Part shown: positions 11,300-20,614 of the stretch, in pieces
Layout: every line of letters starts with the position of its first letter
Numbering within the stretch: the stretch's first letter is position 1
Source of the DNA: Macrostomum hystrix
Taxonomy: Eukaryota > Platyhelminthes > Macrostomidae
Assembly (NCBI GenBank): GCA_950097015.1
Contig: CATNEN010000038.1
Span: forward strand, 33,814,501-33,878,500
Length of the DNA: 64,000 nucleotides
Direction of reading: 5' to 3'
The notes under the pieces: model-generated
Database searches by the model: none
What the model was told of the DNA's origin: nothing
The model's input: the letters and a program-made list of their open reading frames with translations, nothing else
Position numbers and translations under genes: made by a program

Positions 11300-12777
11300 G
11301 CTTGCATAAAAACAACAACTTTAAGTATCTTTTAAATCTGAAAGTCAAGACACCAGCAGCAGTGATAAAATGCAGCTAGCAAATAAGTTTTTATAAATTA
11401 TACAAAGCCAGAACAAGTTTAATGACAAAATTAAAAAAATAAGTAAAAGCTATACATAACATATAATTCCCAATATACACAAACAATAAAAAACACTTCG
11501 TGTAAGTTAATAATTATTACCTGTAATTATTCCAAATTTAATATTAAATGTTGCATGCGAAGCCATATTCTTTAAATAATTTTAGTTAAGCTTGCTACAA
11601 TTAAGTTAAAGTGAGTGAGTTCTTTTTTAAAAGCGAAGGAGAATCACAGACACAATACTTTTACTTAAGAGGAATATGCAATGAAATGCACGTTTAGGTG
11701 TGCATTATAAAATGACTGAGCGAACATGCTTTTCCGTTCAATTCTACCTATACAAAATCAATCAAAAATGTCACATGTTTAAACAAAATACTTTAAACTA
11801 AAGGTAATAAATAATTAAATGAAATATAATACGCTACTGTAGACTGTAATAATTTAAATATAAAAAGCATTGTGTTTAAAAAACAGAAATAAATGTTTAT
11901 GATGTAAATAATGCAAAAATTATCGCTAATCTGAATTTTTACTACTTTTTACTTCTTTCTTACAATTAAAGTTTATTTACATTCGGTAGGTTTCCGTTGA
12001 TTCGTAACAGAAATCACTGCAGTTTAGCATTCGGGTTGTGGACTGAAGCTGAAATTGATGCTGGAGAAAATAATCTGTGCATAATCTACTGAGATGTTAT
12101 AATTTACGAGTAAAAAATACATTCGCTTTGTTTTGAATATTCATTTTGTTTTTTTATTTTGCATACGAATAAAATTTTTGTCACGCGGAACTGAACCAAG
12201 GACGACTGAAGTGTTTTCTTAACTTCTTATCTTCTTAAGTAATCCTTGAACTAAACTAGGAACTTGATATATCTTTGGTTTGATGGTCTTCTGTATCTGT
12301 GGTTCGCTCTTTGTTCTAATGTTCTGAGTTAAGTCAATAAGCGGTGAGTTCGACTCAATGTTTGCAGCGGTGTTAAACCTTCTCTAAGGTGTTATATTTC
12401 TAACCTGATGTCTGATGTTATTTAAGCAATCACAATGATAGTAATCAATCGATTTGAGTTCGCGCGGTGGAGCGAGAAAAGGGTGAAGATTAAAGGTTTA
12501 ATAGGCATTGTTGTTAATGTAATAAGATAAGCGTCGTCAGTACGTAAATATTTTAACGATAAGGGGTGTCAGAAAAAGATGCCTAAATTTCTAAGGTCTA
12601 ATATTATGTTTTCGATCTTACTCTAACGCTAAGGAAGGGATTGAGGTGAAAAGAATTCAAACTTGGGTATACAAGGACGCTAAGAAGCAGAGTGAAGATC
12701 GGAAAGATTTTCTAAACTAAATAACCATAATAGAAGTTCATTCGGTTCCGTTTTTTCTTTTCTTCTTTTCAGCTTGG
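11300..12777. other. AT-rich region, possibly including a 3' LTR
   Basis: No gene is visible from 11300 to about 12000. On the minus strand a polypurine run lies at about 12750-12772, directly after the stop of the retroelement tail at 12778. The sequence below it, roughly 12000-12750, may therefore be the 3' LTR of that element. I could not find a matching second LTR or fix its boundaries. Confidence 0.3.
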
Positions 12778-13172
12778 TTATTCCTTGGTAGTAGCCGTAT
12801 AGATATTGCGCGAGCGGAGTTGATAGCGAGGCGCTGGTGTCGGCGTCGATGAGTAAAAGGTCATCGAGTCGGGTTGGTCCTTGGCTGTTGGTAGGTCATC
12901 GGTTTGTTGGCTGATGGTCTTCGTCAGCGGCTGCTGGTGGTCGTGATGTTCTTGGGTCAACGTGTCGGTGAGTTTTGGCAGGAACAGTTCGTCCGGAAGT
13001 TGGTCGTGCGAAGCTGCTTTAGTTTGGAGGCGTGTGTAACGATTGGAGGATCTTTCAACTTATTGATGTCCTGGATCAGGGCGTTCTGTGGTGAGACCCA
13101 TTTGAGTAGTCGGAATAGTCCACGGTAGAGATTGGAGAATATTTGGAAGCTTTTTGTCCAGAGATCTCCAGG
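12778..13172 (-). pseudogene. LTR-retrotransposon integrase C-terminal tail (degenerate)
   Basis: Read on the minus strand, about 13172-13025 encodes GDLWTKSF then NLYRGLFRLLKWVSPQNALI and VTHASKLKQL. This is the GPY/F-type C-terminal module of Ty3/gypsy-like integrases, which ends with a '.vh..rLK' motif. One frame change then leads into an open frame ending PAPRYQLRSRN near the stop at 12778, a common end for such polyproteins. A polypurine tract follows. The upstream coding region is missing: the fragment is cut off where SINE and minisatellite sequence starts at about 13175. It is non-functional as it stands. Confidence 0.55.
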
Positions 13173-13198
13173 TTGTAAACCTGGAGACCCAGGTTGTA

Positions 13199-13230
13199 AA
13201 CAGCTGGGTGAACTGAAGCAAAGCAGAATT
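13199..13230 (-). mobile_element. SINE fragment next to a minisatellite
   Basis: ACAGCTGGGTGAACTGAAGC and the bases after it match the body of the SINE copies at 18320-18596 and 36023-36307. The 29-bp array starts immediately after it. Confidence 0.5.
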
Positions 13231-13775
13231 ATCAGCTGCTCAACAACTTAAAGATAATGATCAGCTGCTCAAAAACTTCAAGATAATGATCAGCTGCTCA
13301 AAAACTTCAAGATAATGATCAGCTGCTCAAAAACTTCAAGATAATGATCAGCTGCTCAACAACTTAAAGATAATGATCAGCTGCTCAACAACTTAAAGAT
13401 AAAGATCAGCTGTTCAACAACTTTAAGATGAAGATCAGCTGTTCAACAACTTAAAGATAATGATCAGCTGCTCAACAACTTAAAGATAATGATCAGCTGT
13501 TCAACAACTTTAAGATAATGATCAGCTGCTCAACAACTTAAAGATAATGATCAGCTGTTCAACAACTTTAAGATGAAGATCAGCTGTTCAACAACTTAAA
13601 GATAATGATCAGCTGCTCAAAAACTTCAAGATAATGATAAGCTGCTCAACAACTTAAAGATAATGATCAGCTGTTCAACAACTTTAAGATGAAGATCAGC
13701 TGTTCAACAACTTAAAGATGATGATCAGCTGCTCAACAACTTGAAGACAATGATCATCTGCTCAAGAACTTAAGA
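13228..13775. repeat. 29-bp minisatellite, about 18 copies
   Basis: Unit GATCAGCTG(C/T)TCAACAACTT plus AAAGATAAT. Variants are CTGCTC versus CTGTTC, and AACTTAAAG versus AACTTCAAG. TGATCAGCTG makes each unit partly palindromic. Confidence 0.9.
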
Positions 13776-14280
13776 GTTATAAATAAAAGTAAAAAAGCGA
13801 GGGACAACAGGAATTAAATATAGCTCGTAATATATGTTTAGTACATAATATAGTACATCGTCGTGATAATTATTAAATTATCAGTTGTTGCTTCAGGGCA
13901 GCTGTTCTATTATTTTAGATATTTCTATGATGTACTTTGCTAGTGTTTCCCTGTCGTCTTGTGCCTTTTTTTTCTGCTGTTAGGAGTTTTCTCTGAAATT
14001 TTCTTTTTAAAATTTCGAAAGTGCGGTCTCAAACCTATTGTTGTGCCTGTGTTTCTCAGGTCGGCTGCTCGCCAAGGCCTTTGTGTTTGAGGCCGGTTCG
14101 TTTGGCTCGGCCTTGGCCTCGCCCTTTCTCTCCCTCCTCCCCCGACCCTGCTTCAGGGTGCCCTGTGCCGCCATCTGATTGGCTGGGCGCGGGCATTGTC
14201 GGTCAACTCTTACCCAGCCATGCATTGCTTTGCCCCTCCGGCCAATCAGCTCTGCGTAGCTTTGCCCGTCCACCCGTGCA
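13776..14280. other. Intergenic, with a GC-rich segment
   Basis: From 13776 to about 14000 the sequence is AT-rich without features. From about 14040 to 14280 GC content rises sharply. Open frames on both strands there lack family signatures, so I do not call a gene. Confidence 0.35.
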
Positions 14281-14289
14281 ATATCTGCC

Positions 14290-14722
14290 CGTGCCGGGGC
14301 ACCCGCTGGGGATTATCATCAATGGGGAGTCATCATTAACTGGGGATCATTGTCAACTGCGTGATCATCATCAATTGGGGGGATTATTGTCAACTCGGGG
14401 ATCATTGTCAACTGTGGGAACATTGTCAACTGGGGATCATCATCAATGGGGAGTCATCATTAACTGGGGGATCATTGTCAACTGCGTGATCATCATCAAT
14501 TGAGGGATTATTGTCAACTGGGGGATCATAATCAACTGCGTGATCATCATCAATTGGGGGATTATTGTCAACGGGGGGATCATTGTCAACTGGGGGATCA
14601 TTGTCAACTGGGGGATCATTGTCAACTGGGGGATCTTTATCAACTGGGGGATCATTGTCAACTGGGGGATCATTGTCAACTGGGGGATCTTTATCAACCG
14701 GGGGATCATTGTTAACTGATCA
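14290..14722. repeat. 18-bp minisatellite (GGGGATCATTGTCAACTG)
   Basis: The right half is regular. The left half is irregular, with ATCATCATCAATTGGGG variants. The 18-bp period keeps open six-residue repeats on both strands, which are artefacts. Confidence 0.9.
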
Positions 14723-14831
14723 TTGTAGCGTAAAAAGGCTGAAAATACAGCTGCTTAAAAGTGTATACTGGACGAATTAAAAATATTTCTGCTCCCCGAA
14801 GGGGGGCAAAACTTGCTAGTTAAGATTCTAT

Positions 14832-14960
14832 CGGTAAAGACGGTCTCTTACTGCGAAGTCTCAAGTTATTTCATACAAATAAACGGAATCGAAGTCTCCT
14901 GTCATCCTGCGTTCCGACCGGTAAGCGCTGCATTCGTGTCTTTCCTTTCGGAGTGCCAGG
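14832..14960 (+). ncRNA. Spliced-leader-RNA-like sequence
   Basis: CGGTAAAGACGGTCTCTTAC followed by TGCGAAGTCTCAAGTTATTT (14832-14872) closely matches the trans-spliced leader of Macrostomum lignano as I remember it, which reads CGAAGACTCAATTTATTGCATG in the second part. A GT donor does not follow directly where the known leader ends. The first good donor (CCG|GTAAGC) is at 14921. I see no clear Sm-binding T-run. It could be a divergent SL RNA gene, an SL pseudogene, or a retrocopy of a trans-spliced mRNA. A short strong hairpin (GCTCCCC GAA GGGGGGC) sits about 30 bp upstream. Confidence 0.4.
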
Positions 14961-15499
14961 CCTGTACGGTGTACTGTATCTTACTTATTACTGTACTGTG
15001 TGATTGTGTGATTATTATGGTGATTATTCGTATTATACTTAATAGTACTGTAGGCCAGGGATCCCAAACCAACCACAGTCACTGCACTATTCCAACTGCA
15101 CTTAAATAAAAATGGAGCTAGTTTTCCACTTCAATCTTGCACTTGCTACACATAATACATTCTCATAAGGAATTTTTGGTCTGGGAGCTTATGGTTTGAG
15201 CTTATGAGTACGTCTCAACTCTGGTTTACATATTTCTTGTAAGTAATATTGCTTAAAATAATATATAATAGAATTGTGACTCTGCTTGCTTGAGTTCTGT
15301 GTCCTTTGTCTCTAATGGGTATGGAACTAAAAGAAACGAATTTTTTCCTGTGGTAATTTCTAATTGCCTCTGCAGTTCAGCATAACTTCATTGTACTTTT
15401 TTCTTGACTCCAACATCCCTGTATGATATGATATGCTTCGGTTCTGGATGTTGTAGCTATACATACACATGTGTACTGGCTAAAAAACTGATTGTCTTC
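14961..15499. other. Non-coding stretch
   Basis: AT-rich sequence with no recognised gene, RNA or repeat. Confidence 0.3.
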
Positions 15500-15581
15500 C
15501 AAAGATTATAAATACCCAAGATACGTCACTCAATGCAAAAATCAGGTTTTCGCTCTCATCACACACTTTATGCCATAGACA
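15500..15581 (+). repeat. 82-bp inverted repeat, left arm
   Basis: It is the reverse complement of 17744-17825 with about four mismatches, and contains AAGATACGTCACTCAATGC and TCGCTCTCATCACACAC. The homology stops sharply on both sides. The arms bracket about 2.2 kb that includes a LINE fragment and foldback hairpins. Confidence 0.8.
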
Positions 15582-16385
15582 TTGATAGCGCTATGCACCA
15601 TTTCATGAATGAACGCTGCTATTTTTTATTATCACATAGATCAAGCCTACTAGCAACGCTCCTTATTGTCACACGCAGACATTGATGTTATGACCATAGA
15701 CTATACGATCTGCTCATTCGTTTTTCAGAGTATTGGCGTAAAAGTACGCAAAAGTACTAATACAAAAGTACGCAAACCGATTAATGTACTCAAAAAGCTT
15801 CTTGAGGTTAGCCACCTCGATTGGCTCGAATCGCTTCACACTTCTGCCTGAAGCTTGTCACGGACTTTCATGCGAAGCATGCGATTCGCGCTGCCAAATT
15901 CAGGCGCGTCGATGATGTTGACCTCTCGCTTCACCATGTAGCGAAAAAATCGCTGGATCCTGGCCCTAGCGTCCTATAGCGTCCAGTGGGTAACCAAGAG
16001 AGTTAAGGTAGTCCAAAAATTTCTGTCCATGTTAGTATCATTTTAAGCCTCATCCTGCGATGCTGTCGTCATTCTTGCTAAAGTCGGTGATGAACTGGAT
16101 AAAGCGCTCTAGTTCTTTATCCTTACTATGGTCTTCACGACTCAATTCGCTTATCACTTCCAGTTGCGTTGTTGACGCACCATCAAGGGAGTCAACAGGC
16201 AAATGACTCCAGTTTATCATCTTTGTAATCTCAAATATATAATCAGTAGCGAAGGCACAGACTAGTTAGTCTCTTTCTAGCTTCTTTCTAGGCTTATGAA
16301 GGGGAACAACTATACAACGTTGTCTATGGTAAAAAGTAGACATGCATTGCCACATATGTGGCAATGCACAATTGATATAGTAATA
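15582..16385. other. Non-coding interior of the inverted-repeat bracket
   Basis: Nothing with family signatures was found. Short open frames are present, but none shows domain content. Confidence 0.3.
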
Positions 16386-16470
16386 AACGGCTATGAGTGC
16401 TGCAATGTTTTTAACCGAGGGCGCGTAGCGCCCGAGGTTTAAAACTTTGCAGTACGAATAGCCGTTTATC
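16386..16470. repeat. Perfect-centred foldback hairpin (about 85 bp)
   Basis: AAACGGCTAT pairs with ATAGCCGTTT. GTGCTGCAA pairs with TTGCAGTAC with one mismatch. The centre CCGAGGGCGCGTAGCGCCC is a strong GC stem. The structure resembles a very small foldback or MITE. Confidence 0.6.
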
Positions 16471-16477
16471 ACTGGCA

Positions 16478-16625
16478 TTGTATACTTTTGGACCACAGAC
16501 AGATGGGGCGTGCAACAATCAGTCTCACGGAGCGGATATTATAGCCAGCGGTCTCGCGGGGCGTGCAGCAATCGATTATTTTGTCGATTGGTGCACGCCC
16601 GAAATGTCTATGGTCCAAAAGTAGA
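16478..16625. repeat. Second foldback element with GGGCGTGCA arms
   Basis: The left arm (CTTTTGGACCACAGACA, then GGGGCGTGCAACAATC) is inverted at the right (GATTGGTGCACGCCC, then TGTCTATGGTCCAAAAG). The GGCGTGCAACAATCAG motif recurs at about 16717-16732. The element looks like a short inverted-repeat transposon without target-site evidence. Confidence 0.55.
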
Positions 16626-17012
16626 CCGCCTGACTTAGGGCAGCAAGAGAACTCAGTTTGGGGAAGGCTGTAAGACAGCGAGACGAGCTGGCGGGGTTCG
16701 GGACATAGACAGTAAAGGCGTGCAACAATCAGGCTTCATTGGTGGCTGGGAAAAACCCCTCCAAAAGTGTACAATGTCACACACATTATGAGTGGGCTTG
16801 ATCAATAGGACAATAATATTGTCTATATGGTTTCATCATAGACTTCATAAAATTTATGAATTGAACTTCATAAATTTAAGTGAATTTATATCAAATTACG
16901 CATGTCATAATACTTTTCTTAACTTTTCTCCTTGGTGTGTTGTGCATTAAAAGAAAAGAAAAATTCTGGAGACGACTTCTTCTTCTTCTTCTCCATTCAG
17001 ACCACGCCCAGG

Positions 17013-17621
17013 TCAGAACAGCGGTTCTGATAGGGGCGGGGGCGGCAAGCGCCACGGCTCGTTGCGGCGGTTGCAGGCCGAGCGGCCTGAGCGGCAGCCT
17101 GCACACCACTCAGTTGCCCTGCCGTCCGGCCACCGAAGGCGGCACCGTGGGCGGGTTTGCTGGCGCCTGTGCACGGCTTCTGGGGCAATGCTGCTTGGCT
17201 GGTCTGACGGTAGTGATTGGTCCGGTGTAGTAGGTGTCTGGGGCAGGTCCGGCTTGGGTAGTCCATCGCAACGTGCGGCGACGCAGTAACCTTCCGATGG
17301 GTGGTAGGTTTGCCCCGGCTTGAGCTTGGTTTCCTGCAGGAGAGCCGCTGCTGGTTTGTGGCGGTGGAGCCACGCGGCCAACTCCGTGGAGCGGGCTTTG
17401 ATGCCGTTGCAGTTGAACTGCAGAACACGAAGTAGATGGCCGGGCTCCTCCCCGTCACTGGGTCGCTGGCGGCAGTGGGAGCGGCGGCGGCTGGCTTGGG
17501 GCGCCTCGCCACCGCGGAGGCGCCGCACGAGGTGTAGTTCGTCCCCCTCGGCAGGTGATGGTAATGGAAGTGTCCGGTGGTTGTTGCGGAGGCTTGTCTG
17601 GGTGGTAGAGCAATTTGTCAC
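17013..17621 (-). pseudogene. Non-LTR retrotransposon fragment, start of the APE endonuclease
   Basis: The minus-strand frame contains LLRVLQFNCNGIKARSTELA followed by KPAAALLQETKLKPG. This is the N-terminal signature of the apurinic-like endonuclease of LINE-type ORF2 proteins (FNCNGI with the metal-binding Asn; QETKL with the catalytic Glu). Homology fades after about 60 more residues: neighbouring frames stay open but show no further endonuclease or reverse-transcriptase motifs. The reverse transcriptase is absent, so this is a dead fragment. It lies inside the 82-bp inverted repeats. Confidence 0.65.
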
Positions 17622-17743
17622 CTGGAGCTCAGGTGTTCAGGTGTTCAGGGACCCGGCGTGAACGGTGCTCCTTTGTCCCCCTGGAGACGACTGCTGCTGC
17701 TGCTGATGATGCGAATTTGGCGATTTGAAGCTGGCCGAATGTT

Positions 17744-17825
17744 TGTCTATGGCATAAAGTGTGTGATGAGAGCGAAAACCAGATTTTTGCATTGAGTGAC
17801 GTATCTTGGGTAATTGTAATCTTTG
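17744..17825 (-). repeat. 82-bp inverted repeat, right arm
   Basis: Reverse complement of 15500-15581. See that entry for the extent and mismatches. Confidence 0.8.
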
Positions 17826-18053
17826 TTGTCTTCTCATCTTTAGCTAAATAAATATTCTTAGTTATAAATAGAAATACATAGACAAGTGAATTTAGGAAGT
17901 GCAATTTAAAATGTTTAAGTTTTAGTCTATGTGCTAGAGTATTCTACATTTAACAACTGATGGCTGGGCCTAGCTCTCGTATGGGCTGAATACAAATTTA
18001 TTAGCTATTATTTAATTATCGGTCAAGCAGTTGCAGCAAACAATTTGCAACCA

Positions 18054-19179
18054 ATGGCACAAAGTTGCGGAGACAAGCAGACAATAGGCAACCAAAAAAG
18101 CCTCTTAGATTTGACTGACAGAATCAACTCCGCCGTGCTCATTGTTCCCCGCAGCATCTCTCTCGAGTTGTTCAGACAGGACGGCACTGTGGCTGATAAG
18201 CGCCTAAAAACTATTCAGACGCGATGCTCGTGCACGTTTCACCTGGCTCACCCGCGTCAAGACCAGGTAATTAGAGTGAAACCTTGTGCTTTTTGATTGA
18301 TTGCACATGCGCCTACATAGGCCAGATGTGCAGCCGACAGCACAGCCGCAGCTATTGCGCGGCGCATCTGAAAGCTGCGTACGGCCTGTTCAGTCCATGG
18401 ACTGGGGGACGCCACACCCACCCTCGATTACCTCATCAGATGCTGGTACCCATTTAACAGCTGGGTAAACTGAAGCAATGCAGAGTTAAGTGTCTTGCTA
18501 AAGGACACAAGTTGTTCCAGTGGTGTTTAGAATCGAACCCTTGACCTTCAAGTCGTGAGTCCGACGCTCTAACCTCTACAGAAGTTGTGGCCTTGTGCTT
18601 TTAATGAGACTTTATAGTTCCTAGTAATGTGCATGTTGTACAGCAGTATGCCTGTACATTTTGGTAAAGACGATATTATACGCTTTTAGGACATAACTAT
18701 GTGCTTCATTTCGTGGAAGTCGCTATGCATCCCATGTTAGCTTTAGGTTTCATAATTTTCTGAGCAAAATTTGCCCAGTTTCGAGCAGGTACTATGCAGG
18801 CTTTCAACAGCAAAATCCTCTCACTCTATTTTTAACGCAGAACGGCAAGCTGATCCCTAAAAACAAGTGTTGCGAACACATCATAATCAAGTACCTATAC
18901 CCAACTAAGAACCACGATGTGACCATTCGTCTATTCAACGACCTGGCACAGCAGTGCAACAGCTCGCCATCGGTGAGGCCTTTCATCAAGGTGGGCCGTC
19001 TGGAGCGAACTCCGCTAGTGGATTTGCTGCGCAAAGCTGCAATAGTCAGAAAAAGTAAAATCAGGCCTTCACTAGTATCTGGCTTTAGGGACGATCTAGT
19101 TGAGTTTCGTAAAAAGTTTTGCCACGATGATACCCAAAAGAGAACTGCGTTTCCTTTTAATAGTTTTTTTACTGGTTGA
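18054..19179 (+). CDS. Small two-exon protein with a KH-like segment
   Basis: Exons 18054-18266 and 18841-19179 join in phase 0 (CAG|GTAATT ... TTTTTAACGCAG) to give 183 residues. The start ATG sits in CCAATGG, shortly after AG acceptor-like sequences (AAGCAG, TTGCAG), which would suit a trans-spliced 5' end. Residues about 31-65 (VLIVPRSISLELFRQDG ... LKTIQTRC) follow the 'VP....L....G..lk.Iq..' layout of a KH RNA-binding domain. The glycine loop is imperfect, so the family is tentative. The C-terminus is basic and unknown. An AATAAA lies at 19287, 108 bp after the stop. The intron holds a SINE. Confidence 0.55.
18320..18596 (-). mobile_element. tRNA-derived SINE, copy A (in an intron)
   Basis: On the minus strand the head reads GGTTAGAGCGTCGGACT then AAGGTCAAGGGTTCGATTC, a tRNA D-arm and B box (pol III promoter). 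The body contains GTTCAGTCCATGGACTGGGG and GGGTAAACTGAAGC (plus-strand reading). It shares most of its length with 36023-36307 in the same orientation. Confidence 0.7.
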
Positions 19180-19292
19180 AAATCGAATCGGCATATCTTT
19201 AGCACAATCTGGAACTACTCCATTGCTTCTCCAGAAATTAATTTAAAAAAGAATATAATTTATTGAACCTCACTCCCGAGGTTCTGAATAAA

Positions 19293-20614
19293 AAGTCACG
19301 TGAGGCGCGAAAGTTGGTCCTCGATTTTTTTCTGGTAGTGGCCCCAGGCCGATCAAGCATTCTAAAATGATTTTTTCGATGTTGACGTGCCTTCTAAATA
19401 CAGCTTTAAACCAAGGACTACTAGAAGAAGAATGACGGGACAGTTCGTTTCTTGGAAAATTTATTAAATGCAGATTTTCAAGGAAATAATGCACTTAAAA
19501 GATACGAATTTTTCACGTTTTTCATATTAAAATGTTTATATTTTTTATTGGCAGATCCAATTTGCTGTTCTTTCAATCCTTCCAAACATGTTGTTTAAAG
19601 AATATTAGAAGCATAATTATTCATAAATTGTTCAGACTTGATCCTAATTTTATTTTCTTCAATTTATCATGAACCAGAATAGCAACCAAATAAGACATGA
19701 AAATAATTATAGAAAATTATTGTTATACGCTTAAATAATTTATTAGAAAGTGACAAGTGACTTCATGATAAATAGACGAAAATGAAATGAAGATCTATTT
19801 TTTATGAATGCAGCTGTTCTAATATTCGCTGAAGCGAAGGATTTGCTTCCAGTAATAAGTTATCAACATTTTAATGTGAAAGTCGTGAAAAGGTCGTATC
19901 TCCCTAGTGCGATTTTCCGTGAAAATCTGTCATTTTATACATTTTCCAAGAAACAAAGTGTCCCATCTTTTAGTGGTCATTGATTTAAACTTGCTGTTCG
20001 CTTCATGATATTTTACAATAAGTTAATCGCAATATTTCTTTCCTTCGATAACTTATATTCTATAGTATTATATTTAATTACCACATTCAGTTACGATATG
20101 AACCAAGCGGAAAATCAACGACATTAATTAACAGAACTGAGAAATGGACAGCAGCATCAGCTGGGGGTAGAAATTCGGTTGGAGTGCGGCAAACTCCACC
20201 AGTCCATGGACTGGACAACTGCGACTGTGCCATATTGGCTGTGCATAAGAGAGCCAATTAAGTGCGTAATTTTTCATCTTGTCTGGAAAAAAATTCATGC
20301 AAAAGCTCGCGGTACAGTAAATACGCTCGTAAGTTCCAAGCGATTGTGGGCACAAGAAACTATTTTTATTGGACTAGCAATTGCAATTGCATTCCAAGAT
20401 CATAGCTTGCAAATATGTTCGTATAAAATACATGTATAAACATGCGGCAATCAGACATTTAACATATTAATTAAGCCACAAACGAGAAGTGAGCAACAAG
20501 AACACTTAATTGCAAAAGCAACATTAACAACGTCTTGAACCGTGAGTCATTAGTAAAGCAAACATTGTAATTTTTTTAATTGAAAACCTGAATCGCGAAG
20601 CTTTAAGTAATCGA
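19293..20614. other. AT-rich intergenic region
   Basis: No gene was recognised. TTTTATT at 20361-20367 is AATAAAA on the minus strand and could be the polyadenylation signal of the DEG/ENaC gene, about 250 bp past its stop. Confidence 0.35.

Noticed and set aside
14021-14503. 160-residue GC-rich open frame
   Set aside because: Low-complexity composition, no motif, and it runs into the 18-bp array.
18527-18596. Functional tRNA gene on the minus strand
   Set aside because: Only the D-arm onward resembles a tRNA, and the same body recurs at 36 kb, so it is a SINE.
20195-20215. Another SINE fragment at CAGTCCATGGACTGG
   Set aside because: Only the short palindrome is shared and flanks do not match, so chance or a tiny remnant cannot be excluded.
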